13,964 nt of DNA, taken from positions 1 through 13,964 of the forward strand of contig JAICGL010000037.1 in assembly GCA_025923175.1 (NCBI GenBank), written 5' to 3'. The DNA comes from Acidimicrobiia bacterium (lineage in GTDB: Bacteria > Actinomycetota > Acidimicrobiia > IMCC26256 > BP-133). How positions within the stretch are numbered: the first letter of the stretch is position 1; each line of letters starts with the position of its first letter. The notes below the pieces were generated by a model. The model was not told the origin of the DNA, searched no databases, and saw only the letters and a program-made list of their open reading frames with translations. Shown piece by piece: positions 7,654 through 13,964 of the stretch. The translations under genes were made by a program, and so were the position numbers.

Positions 7654-8342
7654 CCGTCCTGTTGGAAGTTGCGGGCCTCGTCAGCGGTTACGGGTCGGGG
7701 ACCGTGCTGGGCGGCGTCGACCTGACGGTGGGGCCGGAAGAGGTCGTGGCCGTCGTCGGCCGCAACGGCGCCGGCAAGACGACGCTGCTGCAGACGATCC
7801 TCGGGATCGTCGACCGGCGGGCCGGAACCGTCTGCTTCGGCGGTGAGGACCTCACGGCGGCCTCGACCACCGCCGTCGCCCGGGCCGGGATCGGCTACGT
7901 CCCGCAGGGCCGGCGCATCTTTCCCACCCTCGACGTCGACGAGCACCTGTCGATCGCCCGCCGACCCGGCCATTGGACGCCGGCCGCCGTCTACGACCTG
8001 TTCCCCCGCCTGGCCGAGCGCCGCCACCACGGCGGAGGGCAGCTCTCCGGCGGCGAGCAGCAGATGCTCGCCATCGGCCGGGCCCTGGTCGGCAATCCCA
8101 GGCTGCTCCTCCTCGACGAGCCGTCCGACGGCCTGGCCCCCAACCTGGTCGCCGAGGTGATGGCGCTCCTCGACCGCCTCCGCTCGTCCGGCATGAGCGT
8201 GCTCCTCGTCGAACAGGACCTGGCCGCCGCCCTGTCGGTCGCCGACCGCGTCGCCGTCCTCGACCGCGGCACGGTCTCCTTCGAAGCCCCCGTCCCCGGC
8301 CTCGACCGTTCGATCCTCGAAGACCTCCTCATGCCCGTTTGA
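7650..8342 (+). CDS. livF: Liv-type ABC transporter ATPase, LivF family
   Basis: This 230-residue ATPase is the partner of the LivG-type subunit. Walker A is GRNGAGKTT at 37-45, the signature is LSGGEQQ at 132-138, and Walker B is LLLLDEP at 152-158, followed by SDGLAP. The H-loop position is Gln189 in VEQD, which is normal for LivF proteins and not a defect. VPQGRRIFPTLDVDEHL is the family's Q-loop region. The ATG overlaps the preceding stop, making four consecutive ATGA junctions in the operon. It is the last transporter gene; the next gene begins 28 bases later with its own ribosome binding site. Confidence 0.94.
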   Translation: MTVLLEVAGLVSGYGSGTVLGGVDLTVGPEEVVAVVGRNGAGKTTLLQTILGIVDRRAGTVCFGGEDLTAASTTAVARAGIGYVPQGRRIFPTLDVDEHLSIARRPGHWTPAAVYDLFPRLAERRHHGGGQLSGGEQQMLAIGRALVGNPRLLLLDEPSDGLAPNLVAEVMALLDRLRSSGMSVLLVEQDLAAALSVADRVAVLDRGTVSFEAPVPGLDRSILEDLLMPV

Positions 8343-8355
8343 GCCGACAAAGTTC

Positions 8356-8361
8356 GGGAGG
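8356..8361 (+). promoter_or_regulatory. ribosome binding site deciding the cyclase GTG start
   Basis: GGGAGG lies nine bases before the GTG at 8371. This supports the GTG start over a nearby ATG at 8364, which is in another frame. It also shows that this gene is translated independently of livF even if both are on one transcript. Confidence 0.6.
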
Positions 8362-8370
8362 CTATGTCGC

Positions 8371-11300
8371 GTGGAGGAGTCCGGCTGCCCGGCTTGTGCC
8401 GCTCCAGTCGCCGGCGACGCCCGGTTCTGCACGTCGTGCGGGTCGCCGCTGACGGTGATGTGTCCGGGTTGCAACCGGGTCGCCGACCGGAGCCACCGCT
8501 TCTGCGCCGCGTGCGGCCAGCCACTGCAGGGGGGGCCCGCCGGGTCGGCGCTGCCGGCACACCGGCCTGGAGGCGAGCGGAAGCAGGTCACCATCCTCTT
8601 CGCCGACGTAGCCGGGTCGATGAACCTGGCCGAACGCTCGGACCCCGAGGACTGGGCGGCGCTGATGAACCAATTCTTCCGCCTGCTCTCGGAGGGGATC
8701 GCACGGTTCGGGGGGACGGTGGACAAATTCACCGGCGACGGCGTCATGGCGCTGTTCGGGGCGCCGGTGTCGTACGAGGACCACGCCCGCCGCGCCTGCC
8801 TGGCGGCGCTGCACCTCCAGGCGGTGACGGCCGGGCTCGACCTGCCCGTCCGCATCGGCTTGAACTCCGGCGAGGTCGTGGTGGGCGGGATCGGAGCAGA
8901 AGGCCGTCTGGAGTACACGGCCCTCGGTCATACGGTCGGGTTGGCTCAACGGATGGAGACCCTGGCCGAACCCGGGACGGTCTGCGTCACCGACAGCACG
9001 GCCCGGTTGGTGCGCCACGGCTTCGCCCTGCGGGACCTCGGGACTGTGCCTGTGAAGGGCTCTAGCGAGCCACTGCGCGTCCTCCTCCTCGAGCGCTCGC
9101 AGCGCCGCCGGCCGACGGGCGGTTCGACCGTGATGGTCGGACGGGCGGAGGAGATGGGGGTGCTGGAAGCGGCGCTCGGCCGCGCCCTCGAGGGTCAGGG
9201 GCAGGTCGTGGGAATCGTCGGAGAGGCCGGAGTCGGCAAGAGCCGGCTGTGCGAGGAGTTCGTCCGGTCGGCCACCGCCCGGGGGATCACCGTCCGGCGC
9301 GCCGCCGGCCTGTCCCATGCCCAGGACGTCCCGCTGCTGCCGGTGCTCGAGTTTCTGCGCGACTACTTCGGGATCGAGGACACCGACTCGAGGACGCAGG
9401 CCCAGGAGAGGATCGCCGGACGCCTCCTCGCCCTCGACCCCGGGTTCGGTGACGCACTGCCGCTGATGTTCGACTTCCTGGAGGTTCCGGATCCGGAGCG
9501 GCCGGTACCGCAACTGTCAGCTGACGTCCGGATGCAGCGGATCTTTGCCGTGATCCGCCGGATCACCCAGCGCCGCAGCGACCGGGAAGCGCTGGTCCTC
9601 CTCTTCGAGGACCTCCACTGGTTCGACCCCCACAGCCGCGCCTTCCTCGAGCGGCTCGTCCCGTCGTTCCCGGCGACCCGGACGCTGGTACTGACGAACT
9701 TCCGGCCGGAGTTCTCGCCACCGTGGGCGTCGCATTCCTACTACCGGCAGGTGCCCCTGCAACCCCTCGACGGCGACGCCGTCGGCCGACTCCTCGACGG
9801 CGTTCTCGGGCGTGACGACTCGCTGGCCCCCCTGGTCAAGCTCATCGCCGACACAACGGGCGGTTCGCCGTTCTTCGTCGAGGAGGTCGTCCGCTCCCTG
9901 GTCGAGGACGGGACGCTCGCCGGCGAGCCAGGCGCCTATCGGCTCACGCGGTCCGTCGAACATCTGGCCGTACCGGCGACTGTCCAGGCCACGCTGGCGG
10001 CGCGCATCGACCGCCTCTCGGATCAGGATCGGGGTGTGCTCCAAACGGCGGCGGTGATTGGCCGGAACTTCACCGAGCCGGTCCTGCGCCTGGTTTCGCG
10101 TCTGGCAGCCGAAGAGACCGCCCGTATCGTCGGCCGCCTCGGTGCCGCCGAGTTCATCCACGAGGTCGCCCACGACCCGGTGGAGGAATACCGGTTCTGG
10201 CACCCGCTGACCCAGGAGGTCGCCTACGGGACTCTGCTGCGCGAGCGCCGCACCGCTCTCCACAACGCCGTAGCCGAGGCGATCGTCGCCAGCGACCCCG
10301 ACCGGCTCGACGAACGCGCCGCCCTGATCGCCACCCACTACGAACAGGCCGGCAACCGGCTGGAAGCCGCCCGCTGGCACGACCGGGCGGGTGACGTCGC
10401 CGCTCGCAACGACGTTCCCGAAGCGATGCAGCGGTGGCGGGCGGCGCTCACCCATCTGGCCGGCGAGCCGGACGGCGACGACGCGCTCCGGATCGGGGTT
10501 CATGCGCGGGCCCGCCTGATCCGTTACCGGGCGCGCACAGGAGCGGACCCCGCTGAGGCTCGTCACCTCTATGGCGAGGCGAGAACGATTGCCGACGCCT
10601 CGAACAACCTGCTGTGGTCGGCTGAAGTGACCGCCGCATACGGCGCGTTCCGCTTCTGGGGCGGAGCAGTCGCCGAGGGGCTCGGCCTGTACCAAGAAGC
10701 GCTGCAGCTCGCCCAGCGGGCCGGCGACGACGACGCACGCGCCGCCTACGGGGCGGCCGTCGCCTGGGTGGCCATCCGCTGGACGGGGGACGCTGCCGTC
10801 GGGACCGCTGCCATCGACGAGGTTCTGGCGGTCACGGGTGGTGAACCCCGCGTCGGCCGAGCGGTCTGGGGAATCAGCCCTCTGGCCGTCCTGGCTGTGC
10901 CTCGATCCGAGTGCTTCGCCCTCCGGGGGTGTTGGCCAGAGGCCCGACAGGCGTTGGCCGACGGTCTGACGATCGCTCGAGAAGATGGCGACATCGAATG
11001 GGTCGTCTGGCCCCTTTCGATGACCATTCGATCCGCTCGGACGCCCGACGAGTTCGAGGCGAGCCTCAGCGACGGGGAGGAAGGCGCACGACTGGCAGAG
11101 GAGTGCGGCAACGTCGCCGCGCACCTCGTTGCCCTGGGCTCGGTGGGTCTGGCCCAACTTGGGCTCGGTCGCCATCAGGCGGCGGCCGACGCGCTCCAAA
11201 AGGGCCTCGACCTGGCCCGCTCGCACCAGGTCGGGCTGTTCGAGGAAGGGAATCTGCTCGCCCACCTGGCGCTGGCTCACCTCGGCCTCGGCGGCCGAGA

Positions 11301-11538
11301 CGCGGCCGTGAAGTCGGCGGCCGAGGCGGTCGACGTGACGCGCCGCCAAGGGGCCCGGGCGGTGGAATGCCACGCCCTCATCGTCCGGGCCCGCATCGGG
11401 ACGGCAACGAGCCGGCCGGCGGCCGAGGTTGGCGCCGACCTGGACGCGGCTCTCGTGATCGCCCGCGACATGGGCGCCACCGCCTACGAAGCCGAGATCG
11501 AAGCCGAGCGGACCGCGGCGGCGTCCATTTCGCAGTAG
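8371..11538 (+). CDS. zinc-ribbon / class III nucleotide cyclase / AAA ATPase / helical-repeat signalling protein
   Basis: This 1055-residue multidomain protein begins with a double zinc ribbon: Cys6/Cys9/Cys20/Cys23 and Cys31/Cys34/Cys45/Cys48. Residues 70-215 form a class III cyclase domain. Metal ligands are Asp79 (FADVAGS) and Asp123 (FTGDG); Lys119 and Thr183 fit adenine recognition, and Arg194 is the transition-state arginine. The position normally asparagine in TVNxAxR is Gly190 (HTVGLAQR), which may alter catalysis. An AAA/STAND-like ATPase follows, with Walker A GEAGVGKS at 284-291 and Walker B LLFEDLHWFD at 410-419. From about 650 to the end it is Ala-rich helical repeats, TPR-like and degenerate. 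There is no C-terminal LuxR DNA-binding domain. No membrane segment is seen, so it should be cytoplasmic. The architecture resembles large actinobacterial cyclase-ATPase proteins whose triggers are mostly unknown. Position 28 bp after livF suggests co-transcription with the importer. Confidence 0.9.
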   Translation: MEESGCPACAAPVAGDARFCTSCGSPLTVMCPGCNRVADRSHRFCAACGQPLQGGPAGSALPAHRPGGERKQVTILFADVAGSMNLAERSDPEDWAALMNQFFRLLSEGIARFGGTVDKFTGDGVMALFGAPVSYEDHARRACLAALHLQAVTAGLDLPVRIGLNSGEVVVGGIGAEGRLEYTALGHTVGLAQRMETLAEPGTVCVTDSTARLVRHGFALRDLGTVPVKGSSEPLRVLLLERSQRRRPTGGSTVMVGRAEEMGVLEAALGRALEGQGQVVGIVGEAGVGKSRLCEEFVRSATARGITVRRAAGLSHAQDVPLLPVLEFLRDYFGIEDTDSRTQAQERIAGRLLALDPGFGDALPLMFDFLEVPDPERPVPQLSADVRMQRIFAVIRRITQRRSDREALVLLFEDLHWFDPHSRAFLERLVPSFPATRTLVLTNFRPEFSPPWASHSYYRQVPLQPLDGDAVGRLLDGVLGRDDSLAPLVKLIADTTGGSPFFVEEVVRSLVEDGTLAGEPGAYRLTRSVEHLAVPATVQATLAARIDRLSDQDRGVLQTAAVIGRNFTEPVLRLVSRLAAEETARIVGRLGAAEFIHEVAHDPVEEYRFWHPLTQEVAYGTLLRERRTALHNAVAEAIVASDPDRLDERAALIATHYEQAGNRLEAARWHDRAGDVAARNDVPEAMQRWRAALTHLAGEPDGDDALRIGVHARARLIRYRARTGADPAEARHLYGEARTIADASNNLLWSAEVTAAYGAFRFWGGAVAEGLGLYQEALQLAQRAGDDDARAAYGAAVAWVAIRWTGDAAVGTAAIDEVLAVTGGEPRVGRAVWGISPLAVLAVPRSECFALRGCWPEARQALADGLTIAREDGDIEWVVWPLSMTIRSARTPDEFEASLSDGEEGARLAEECGNVAAHLVALGSVGLAQLGLGRHQAAADALQKGLDLARSHQVGLFEEGNLLAHLALAHLGLGGRDAAVKSAAEAVDVTRRQGARAVECHALIVRARIGTATSRPAAEVGADLDAALVIARDMGATAYEAEIEAERTAAASISQ

Positions 11539-11574
11539 CTCACACGCTTCCCAGCCGACCGAAACCGACACACC

Positions 11575-11637
11575 CCACTCGTAGGATGGCATCCGTCAGG
11601 GCGGCTGGGGGCCGCTCGCCGCGGAAGCTACGAGTGG
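11575..11637. repeat. 10-bp inverted repeat flanking the leader of the coiled-coil gene
   Basis: CCACTCGTAG at 11575-11584 is exactly complementary to CTACGAGTGG at 11628-11637, with 43 bases between. The right arm reaches the first bases of the GGAGGAG ribosome binding site, and the left arm overlaps the putative -10 element. A smaller perfect hairpin (GCGGC, five-base loop, GCCGC) is nested at 11601-11615. In a transcript reading through from the cyclase gene the long stem could mask the ribosome binding site. Confidence 0.45.
11582..11587 (+). promoter_or_regulatory. candidate -10 element for the coiled-coil gene
   Basis: TAGGAT is a good actinobacterial sigma-70-type -10 hexamer, about 66 bases before the likely start codon. 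I see no convincing -35 hexamer 16-19 bases upstream. Together with the 105-114 bp gap after the cyclase gene it suggests that a new transcription unit begins here. Confidence 0.35.
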
Positions 11638-11642
11638 AGGAG
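11636..11642 (+). promoter_or_regulatory. ribosome binding site choosing the second ATG of the coiled-coil gene
   Basis: GGAGGAG is one base from the ATG at 11644, too close to serve it, but ten bases from the ATG at 11653. This favours the downstream start. Confidence 0.6.
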
Positions 11643-11652
11643 AATGATCCGG

Positions 11653-11931
11653 ATGCCCGACGACGATCTCACACAGATGTTCCGGGAGTTCAGGGCCGAC
11701 GTCTCGGCCGACCTGGCCGACCAGCAACAGGTCATCCGCGACTTCAAGGCCAGCGTCTCGGCCGACCTCGCCGACCAGCACCGGCGGCTGGACGAGTTCT
11801 CCGACGAGTTCCGCACAAGGCTCGGAACGGCCGAAACGGCCATCGTCAATGAGATCCGTTCTCTGGCCGGCCGCTTCGACCTTCGTCTCGGTCGCATCGA
11901 GTCCCGCCTCGCGGGCCTGGAGAGCGGGTAA
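11653..11931 (+). CDS. small coiled-coil protein, unknown function
   Basis: This is a 92-residue charged protein (95 if the ATG at 11644 is used; ribosome-binding-site spacing favours 11653). It has no cysteine, signal peptide or membrane segment, and it is rich in Asp, Arg, Leu, Ala, Glu and Gln in an alpha-helical pattern. Two consecutive 18-residue repeats (about residues 14-49) share VSADLADQ, and a less regular helix continues to the end with leucines and isoleucines spaced three or four apart (FDLRLGRIESRLAGLE). The look is that of an extended coiled coil that oligomerises or scaffolds something; I recognise no family. Coding use is supported by GC-rich third positions and the ribosome binding site. 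It lies 45 bp upstream of the SWIM gene on the same strand, so a link to that system is possible but unproven. Confidence 0.72.
   Translation: MPDDDLTQMFREFRADVSADLADQQQVIRDFKASVSADLADQHRRLDEFSDEFRTRLGTAETAIVNEIRSLAGRFDLRLGRIESRLAGLESG
11692..11799 (+). repeat. tandem duplication of a 54-bp (18-codon) unit inside the coiled-coil gene
   Basis: Unit 1 is 11692-11745 and unit 2 is 11746-11799, with about 40 of 54 bases identical by eye. The GTCTCGGCCGACCT core and the GCCGACCAGCA core are shared. Eighteen residues equals one hendecad plus one heptad, or five helical turns, so the duplication preserves the helix face. Confidence 0.7.
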
Positions 11932-11963
11932 CACCCGGCTCTCGATGTCATAGCCCGCCCGTA

Positions 11964-11980
11964 CCATGACGGCGTCATGG
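11964..11980. promoter_or_regulatory. perfect palindrome across the SWIM gene start codon
   Basis: CCATGAC-GGC-GTCATGG has 7-bp arms and a 3-bp spacer, and the ATG at 11977 lies in the right arm. A third half-site, GTCAT, is at 11947-11951. A TANNNT-type -10 (TACCAT, 11962-11967) ends nine bases before the ATG, and there is no Shine-Dalgarno site, so the gene may be leaderless with its transcription start inside the palindrome. That placement would suit repressor binding. If the transcript starts further upstream, the same sequence could fold over the start codon. Confidence 0.45.
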
Positions 11981-13299
11981 ACGGAAGGCGGTGGACGGTC
12001 GACGAGGTACTCCAGCTGGCTCCCGATGGGAGTTCGGCGGGGGCGGCGCGGCGGTTGTCGCTGTCGGCGGTGTGGTCGCAGGCGGGGTCGAGCGGGTCGC
12101 TGCTGTGGGGGAAGTGCCAGGGCAGTGGCCGGGAGCCGTATCAGGTCACGGTTGATCTGAACGAGCCGTCGTTCCGGTGCACGTGCCCCAGCCGGAAACA
12201 TCCGTGCAAGCACGGGCTGGCGCTGCTGTTGCTGTGGGCCGAGGGCGACGGATCGGTGGCGGAAGAGGCCCGTCCGGCCGATTTTGCCGCTGAGTGGGTG
12301 CAGCGGCTGGCGGCGAAGGCGCCGGGATCGGGCACGGCTGGTCGGGAGGCCGCCCCGCCCGATCCGGAGGCGCAGGCGAAGCGCCTGGCGCAGCGGATCG
12401 AGACGATGTCGGCGGGGATCGACGAATTCGAGCGGTGGCTGTTCGACCTGGTGCGACAGGGTGTCGCCTCGGCCCGGCATCAGCCGTTCGCCTTCTGGGA
12501 CGGGGCCGCCGCACGGCTCGTCGACGCCCAGATGCCCGGCCTGGCCGACAGGGTGCGGGCGATCCCGGGGCTGCTCTACGCCGCAGGGGTCGACTGGGCC
12601 GACCGGCTCCTGGCCGAGCTGGCCCGGGGGTACCTGGCGGTGTCGGCGTGGCGCCGTCGCGACGTCCTGCCCGAGGACGTGCTGGCCGACCTGCGAGTGG
12701 TGCTGGGCTGGTCGCGCCGGGTCGACGAAGTCCTCGACCGGGGCGAGCGAGTCACCGACCGGTGGGCCGTCGTCGGGCTGGCTCGCGAGGAAGACGACCG
12801 GCTGCAGTCCCAGCGCACCTGGCTGGTCGGTCAGGCGACCGGCCGCGTGGCGGTGATCCTCGACTTCGCTGCCGCCGGCGCGAGCCTGGCGGTGGCCGAG
12901 GTGCTCGGATCGGTCGTCGAAGCGGAACTGGCGCTCTACCCCGGCAGCGAGCCCTGCCGGGCGCTGTTCACCGGCGAACGCTCGGTCGTGGATTCGACGT
13001 TGCAGTTGCCGGCCACCGGAGTCGAGGCTGCACTCGACCAGGTCGCCACGTGGGTGGCTGCGAACCCGTTTGCCGATCGTTTCCCGATCTTTCTGGCCGG
13101 GGTCGTGCCGGTGGTCGACGCGTCTCGCCGGCTGGTGGCCGAACCGGGTGGCGCTGCGCTGCCGCTGAGCGGCAGCCGTGACTGGCTGTCACTGCTGGCG
13201 CTCTCCGGCGGCGAGCCGGTCGACCTGTTCGCCGAGTGGGACGGATTCGCGTTGCACCCGCTGAGCGTGTCCGCCGAAGGCGCGTTGGTGTCGCTGTGA
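11977..13299 (+). CDS. SWIM zinc-finger protein
   Basis: This 440-residue protein has a SWIM zinc finger near its N-terminus: Cys68-x-Cys70, six residues, then Cys77-x-His79, within RCTCPSRKHPCKHGLALLL. It is preceded by a strand pattern (YQVTVDLNEPSF) usual for this domain. SWIM domains bind DNA or proteins. The rest, about 90-440, is a large region I cannot assign to a catalytic family; it has a helical, Trp- and Arg-rich middle (residues about 145-275) and a beta-rich C-terminal part. Length matches actinobacterial SWIM family proteins. The ATG at 11977 is inside a palindrome and lacks a ribosome binding site. The stop overlaps the GTG of a DUF5691 gene (GTGA), so the two products are probably made together. 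From memory these two families are often neighbours, with MoxR-type ATPase and VWA genes nearby. Molecular role unknown. Confidence 0.88.
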   Translation: MDGRRWTVDEVLQLAPDGSSAGAARRLSLSAVWSQAGSSGSLLWGKCQGSGREPYQVTVDLNEPSFRCTCPSRKHPCKHGLALLLLWAEGDGSVAEEARPADFAAEWVQRLAAKAPGSGTAGREAAPPDPEAQAKRLAQRIETMSAGIDEFERWLFDLVRQGVASARHQPFAFWDGAAARLVDAQMPGLADRVRAIPGLLYAAGVDWADRLLAELARGYLAVSAWRRRDVLPEDVLADLRVVLGWSRRVDEVLDRGERVTDRWAVVGLAREEDDRLQSQRTWLVGQATGRVAVILDFAAAGASLAVAEVLGSVVEAELALYPGSEPCRALFTGERSVVDSTLQLPATGVEAALDQVATWVAANPFADRFPIFLAGVVPVVDASRRLVAEPGGAALPLSGSRDWLSLLALSGGEPVDLFAEWDGFALHPLSVSAEGALVSL

Positions 13300-13964
13300 C
13301 CTCGCCCTCGACGACCGAGCCCGCTGCGGCTACATGGGAGGGTCTGGTCGCCGCCGCACTGATCGGCACCGCCCGCCGTCCACCGCCGCGTTCCGCGCTG
13401 GCAGCTGACTTTGGGCTCAACCCCGCCCAGCCGAGCAATTGGCGTTCCTCACCGCGCGATGACCGCGGTGAGGAACGCCAGTTGGATGAGGCAGCGGGCG
13501 GCGACCCGGCCGCGATCCTGCTGGCCGAAGCAGCGGTGCTCAGTGCGTACCGCCGGGCCGGGAGGCTTCCCGGTGACGCACCCCGCAGCCTGCCGCCGCC
13601 GGCTGAACACGACGAACGTCCGGCGTGCTCTTCGACCGCGGTCGAGGTGCTCGAACTCATCCTGAGCGGTGAGGTCCCGATCCCGGGAGGAGTCGCGCTG
13701 CTGGCCGGCCAGTGGCTCGATGGCGCGGCCCGGGCAGGTCGACGGGTGCCCGCCCGTTTGCTGCCGCGCCTTCTCGACCTCGGTTGCACAAGCCCGGCGC
13801 TGCAAACGGCGCTGCGTACCGTCGCCGGGCCGCGGGGCCGGTGGCTGGCCGGGCATCACGACCGTTGGGGATGGGCTGCCGGCGCAGCGCTCGATGATCT
13901 CGAAGCCGTGCAGCAGCGCTTCGCCACTGCCGCCAAGGCGGAGCGGCCGCCGCTGCTCGAAGCC
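13296..13964 (+). CDS. DUF5691-family protein (5' part, cut by right edge)
   Basis: The frame opens with a GTG overlapping the SWIM stop and is uninterrupted for 223 codons to the edge; the family is usually roughly 450-550 residues. The N-terminus has the DUF5691 hallmark TWEGLVAAALIGTARRPPP, then an Ala/Leu-rich helix (ILLAEAAVLSAYRRAG), and later LLPRLLDLGCTSPALQTALR followed by GPRGRWLAGHHDRWGWAAG, which fits the family's conserved core. No function is established; the helical pattern suggests a HEAT-like scaffold. Codons 47-63 are made by a long inverted repeat (13436-13484) and encode a charged, Arg-rich linker (WRSSPRDDRGEERQ) unlike the flanking hydrophobic helices, which looks like an in-frame insertion. 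Expression is presumably coupled to the SWIM gene. The family call rests on recalled similarity. Confidence 0.78.
   Translation, partial: MTSPSTTEPAAATWEGLVAAALIGTARRPPPRSALAADFGLNPAQPSNWRSSPRDDRGEERQLDEAAGGDPAAILLAEAAVLSAYRRAGRLPGDAPRSLPPPAEHDERPACSSTAVEVLELILSGEVPIPGGVALLAGQWLDGAARAGRRVPARLLPRLLDLGCTSPALQTALRTVAGPRGRWLAGHHDRWGWAAGAALDDLEAVQQRFATAAKAERPPLLEA
13436..13484. repeat. long inverted repeat within the DUF5691 coding sequence
   Basis: The arms 13440-13456 and 13464-13480 are perfectly complementary over 17 bp with a 7-base loop (CGATGAC). Pairing extends to 21 bp (13436-13456 with 13464-13484) if one G-T pair is allowed. The core arm is TGGCGTTCCTCACCGCG. No T-tract follows, and a terminator inside a gene would be odd. 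No copy of it is seen elsewhere in the window. Confidence 0.85.

Noticed and set aside
8208..8216. Missing H-loop histidine in the LivF-type ATPase (VEQD)
   Set aside because: Gln at this position is the family norm for LivF, not a defect.
5420..8918. Long minus-strand frames opposite livM, livF and the cyclase N-terminus
   Set aside because: All are antisense to conserved transporter or cyclase motifs and consist of His/Arg/Gly/Pro-rich sequence expected from reversed GC-rich codons.
8364..9065. ATG at 8364 as an alternative start behind the GGGAGG site
   Set aside because: It is in another frame, lies only two bases from the site, and its product is a low-complexity shadow; the GTG at 8371 leads into the zinc ribbon.
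9517..11592. 691-codon minus-strand open frame opposite the cyclase-ATPase
   Set aside because: No recognisable domain, antisense to a gene with clear Walker motifs and repeats, no ribosome binding site.
11601..11615. GCGGC/GCCGC hairpin as a terminator for the cyclase gene
   Set aside because: The stem is only five bases, there is no T-tract, and such stems are frequent at this GC content; kept only as part of the leader structure.
11596..12480. 294-codon minus-strand frame covering the coiled-coil gene and the SWIM N-terminus
   Set aside because: It opposes the conserved SWIM motif and shows no domain.
1..13964. Mobile elements, tRNA, rRNA or CRISPR arrays
   Set aside because: I found no transposase or integrase motif, no terminal repeats with target duplications, no cloverleaf and no regularly spaced direct repeats.

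Overview
The window is a GC-rich (roughly 70 percent) chromosomal segment with dense genes, frequent four-base stop/start overlaps, GTG starts and several genes without a Shine-Dalgarno site. Together with the families present (PaaX regulator, CYP125-like P450, Liv-type transporter, zinc-ribbon cyclase-ATPase, SWIM/DUF5691 pair) this suggests a soil or aquatic actinobacterium. Acidimicrobiia or a related deep lineage is possible, but the sequence alone does not settle it. I see no rRNA, tRNA, CRISPR array, transposase, integrase or phage gene.

Left part (1-3668). On the minus strand an alpha/beta hydrolase gene is translationally coupled (TGATG) to a PaaX-family regulator that runs off the left edge. 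A cytochrome P450 of the steroid/lipid-type clade is divergent from them across only 51 bp, so one short intergenic region probably serves both directions and PaaX is a candidate regulator. The P450 converges on a minus-strand lipoprotein alpha-carbonic anhydrase.

Middle part (3669-11538). A 109-bp divergent intergenic region with a perfect 14-bp palindrome separates the carbonic anhydrase from a complete branched-chain-amino-acid-type ABC importer: lipoprotein binding protein, two permeases and two ATPases. Each gene overlaps the next by ATGA. The binding protein has features shared with aromatic or other carboxylate-binding relatives, and the nearby PaaX, hydrolase and P450 make an organic-acid substrate as likely as an amino acid. 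Twenty-eight bases after the last transporter gene, behind a good ribosome binding site, is a 1055-residue signalling protein: double zinc ribbon, class III nucleotide cyclase, AAA-type ATPase and a long helical-repeat tail. It may be co-transcribed with the importer. Its cyclase has the metal and base-recognition residues, but glycine replaces the usual transition-state asparagine.

Right part (11539-13964). A small coiled-coil protein with an 18-residue tandem duplication precedes a SWIM zinc-finger protein, which overlaps (GTGA) a DUF5691 gene cut by the right edge. From memory, SWIM and DUF5691 genes in actinobacteria often sit beside MoxR-type AAA ATPase, VWA and DUF5682 genes, a poorly characterised set. 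This edge is the best candidate for an undescribed system, but most of it would lie outside the window. It also holds the most unusual DNA structures: a palindrome on the SWIM start codon, a 10-bp inverted repeat reaching the coiled-coil gene's ribosome binding site, and a long inverted repeat inside the DUF5691 coding sequence.
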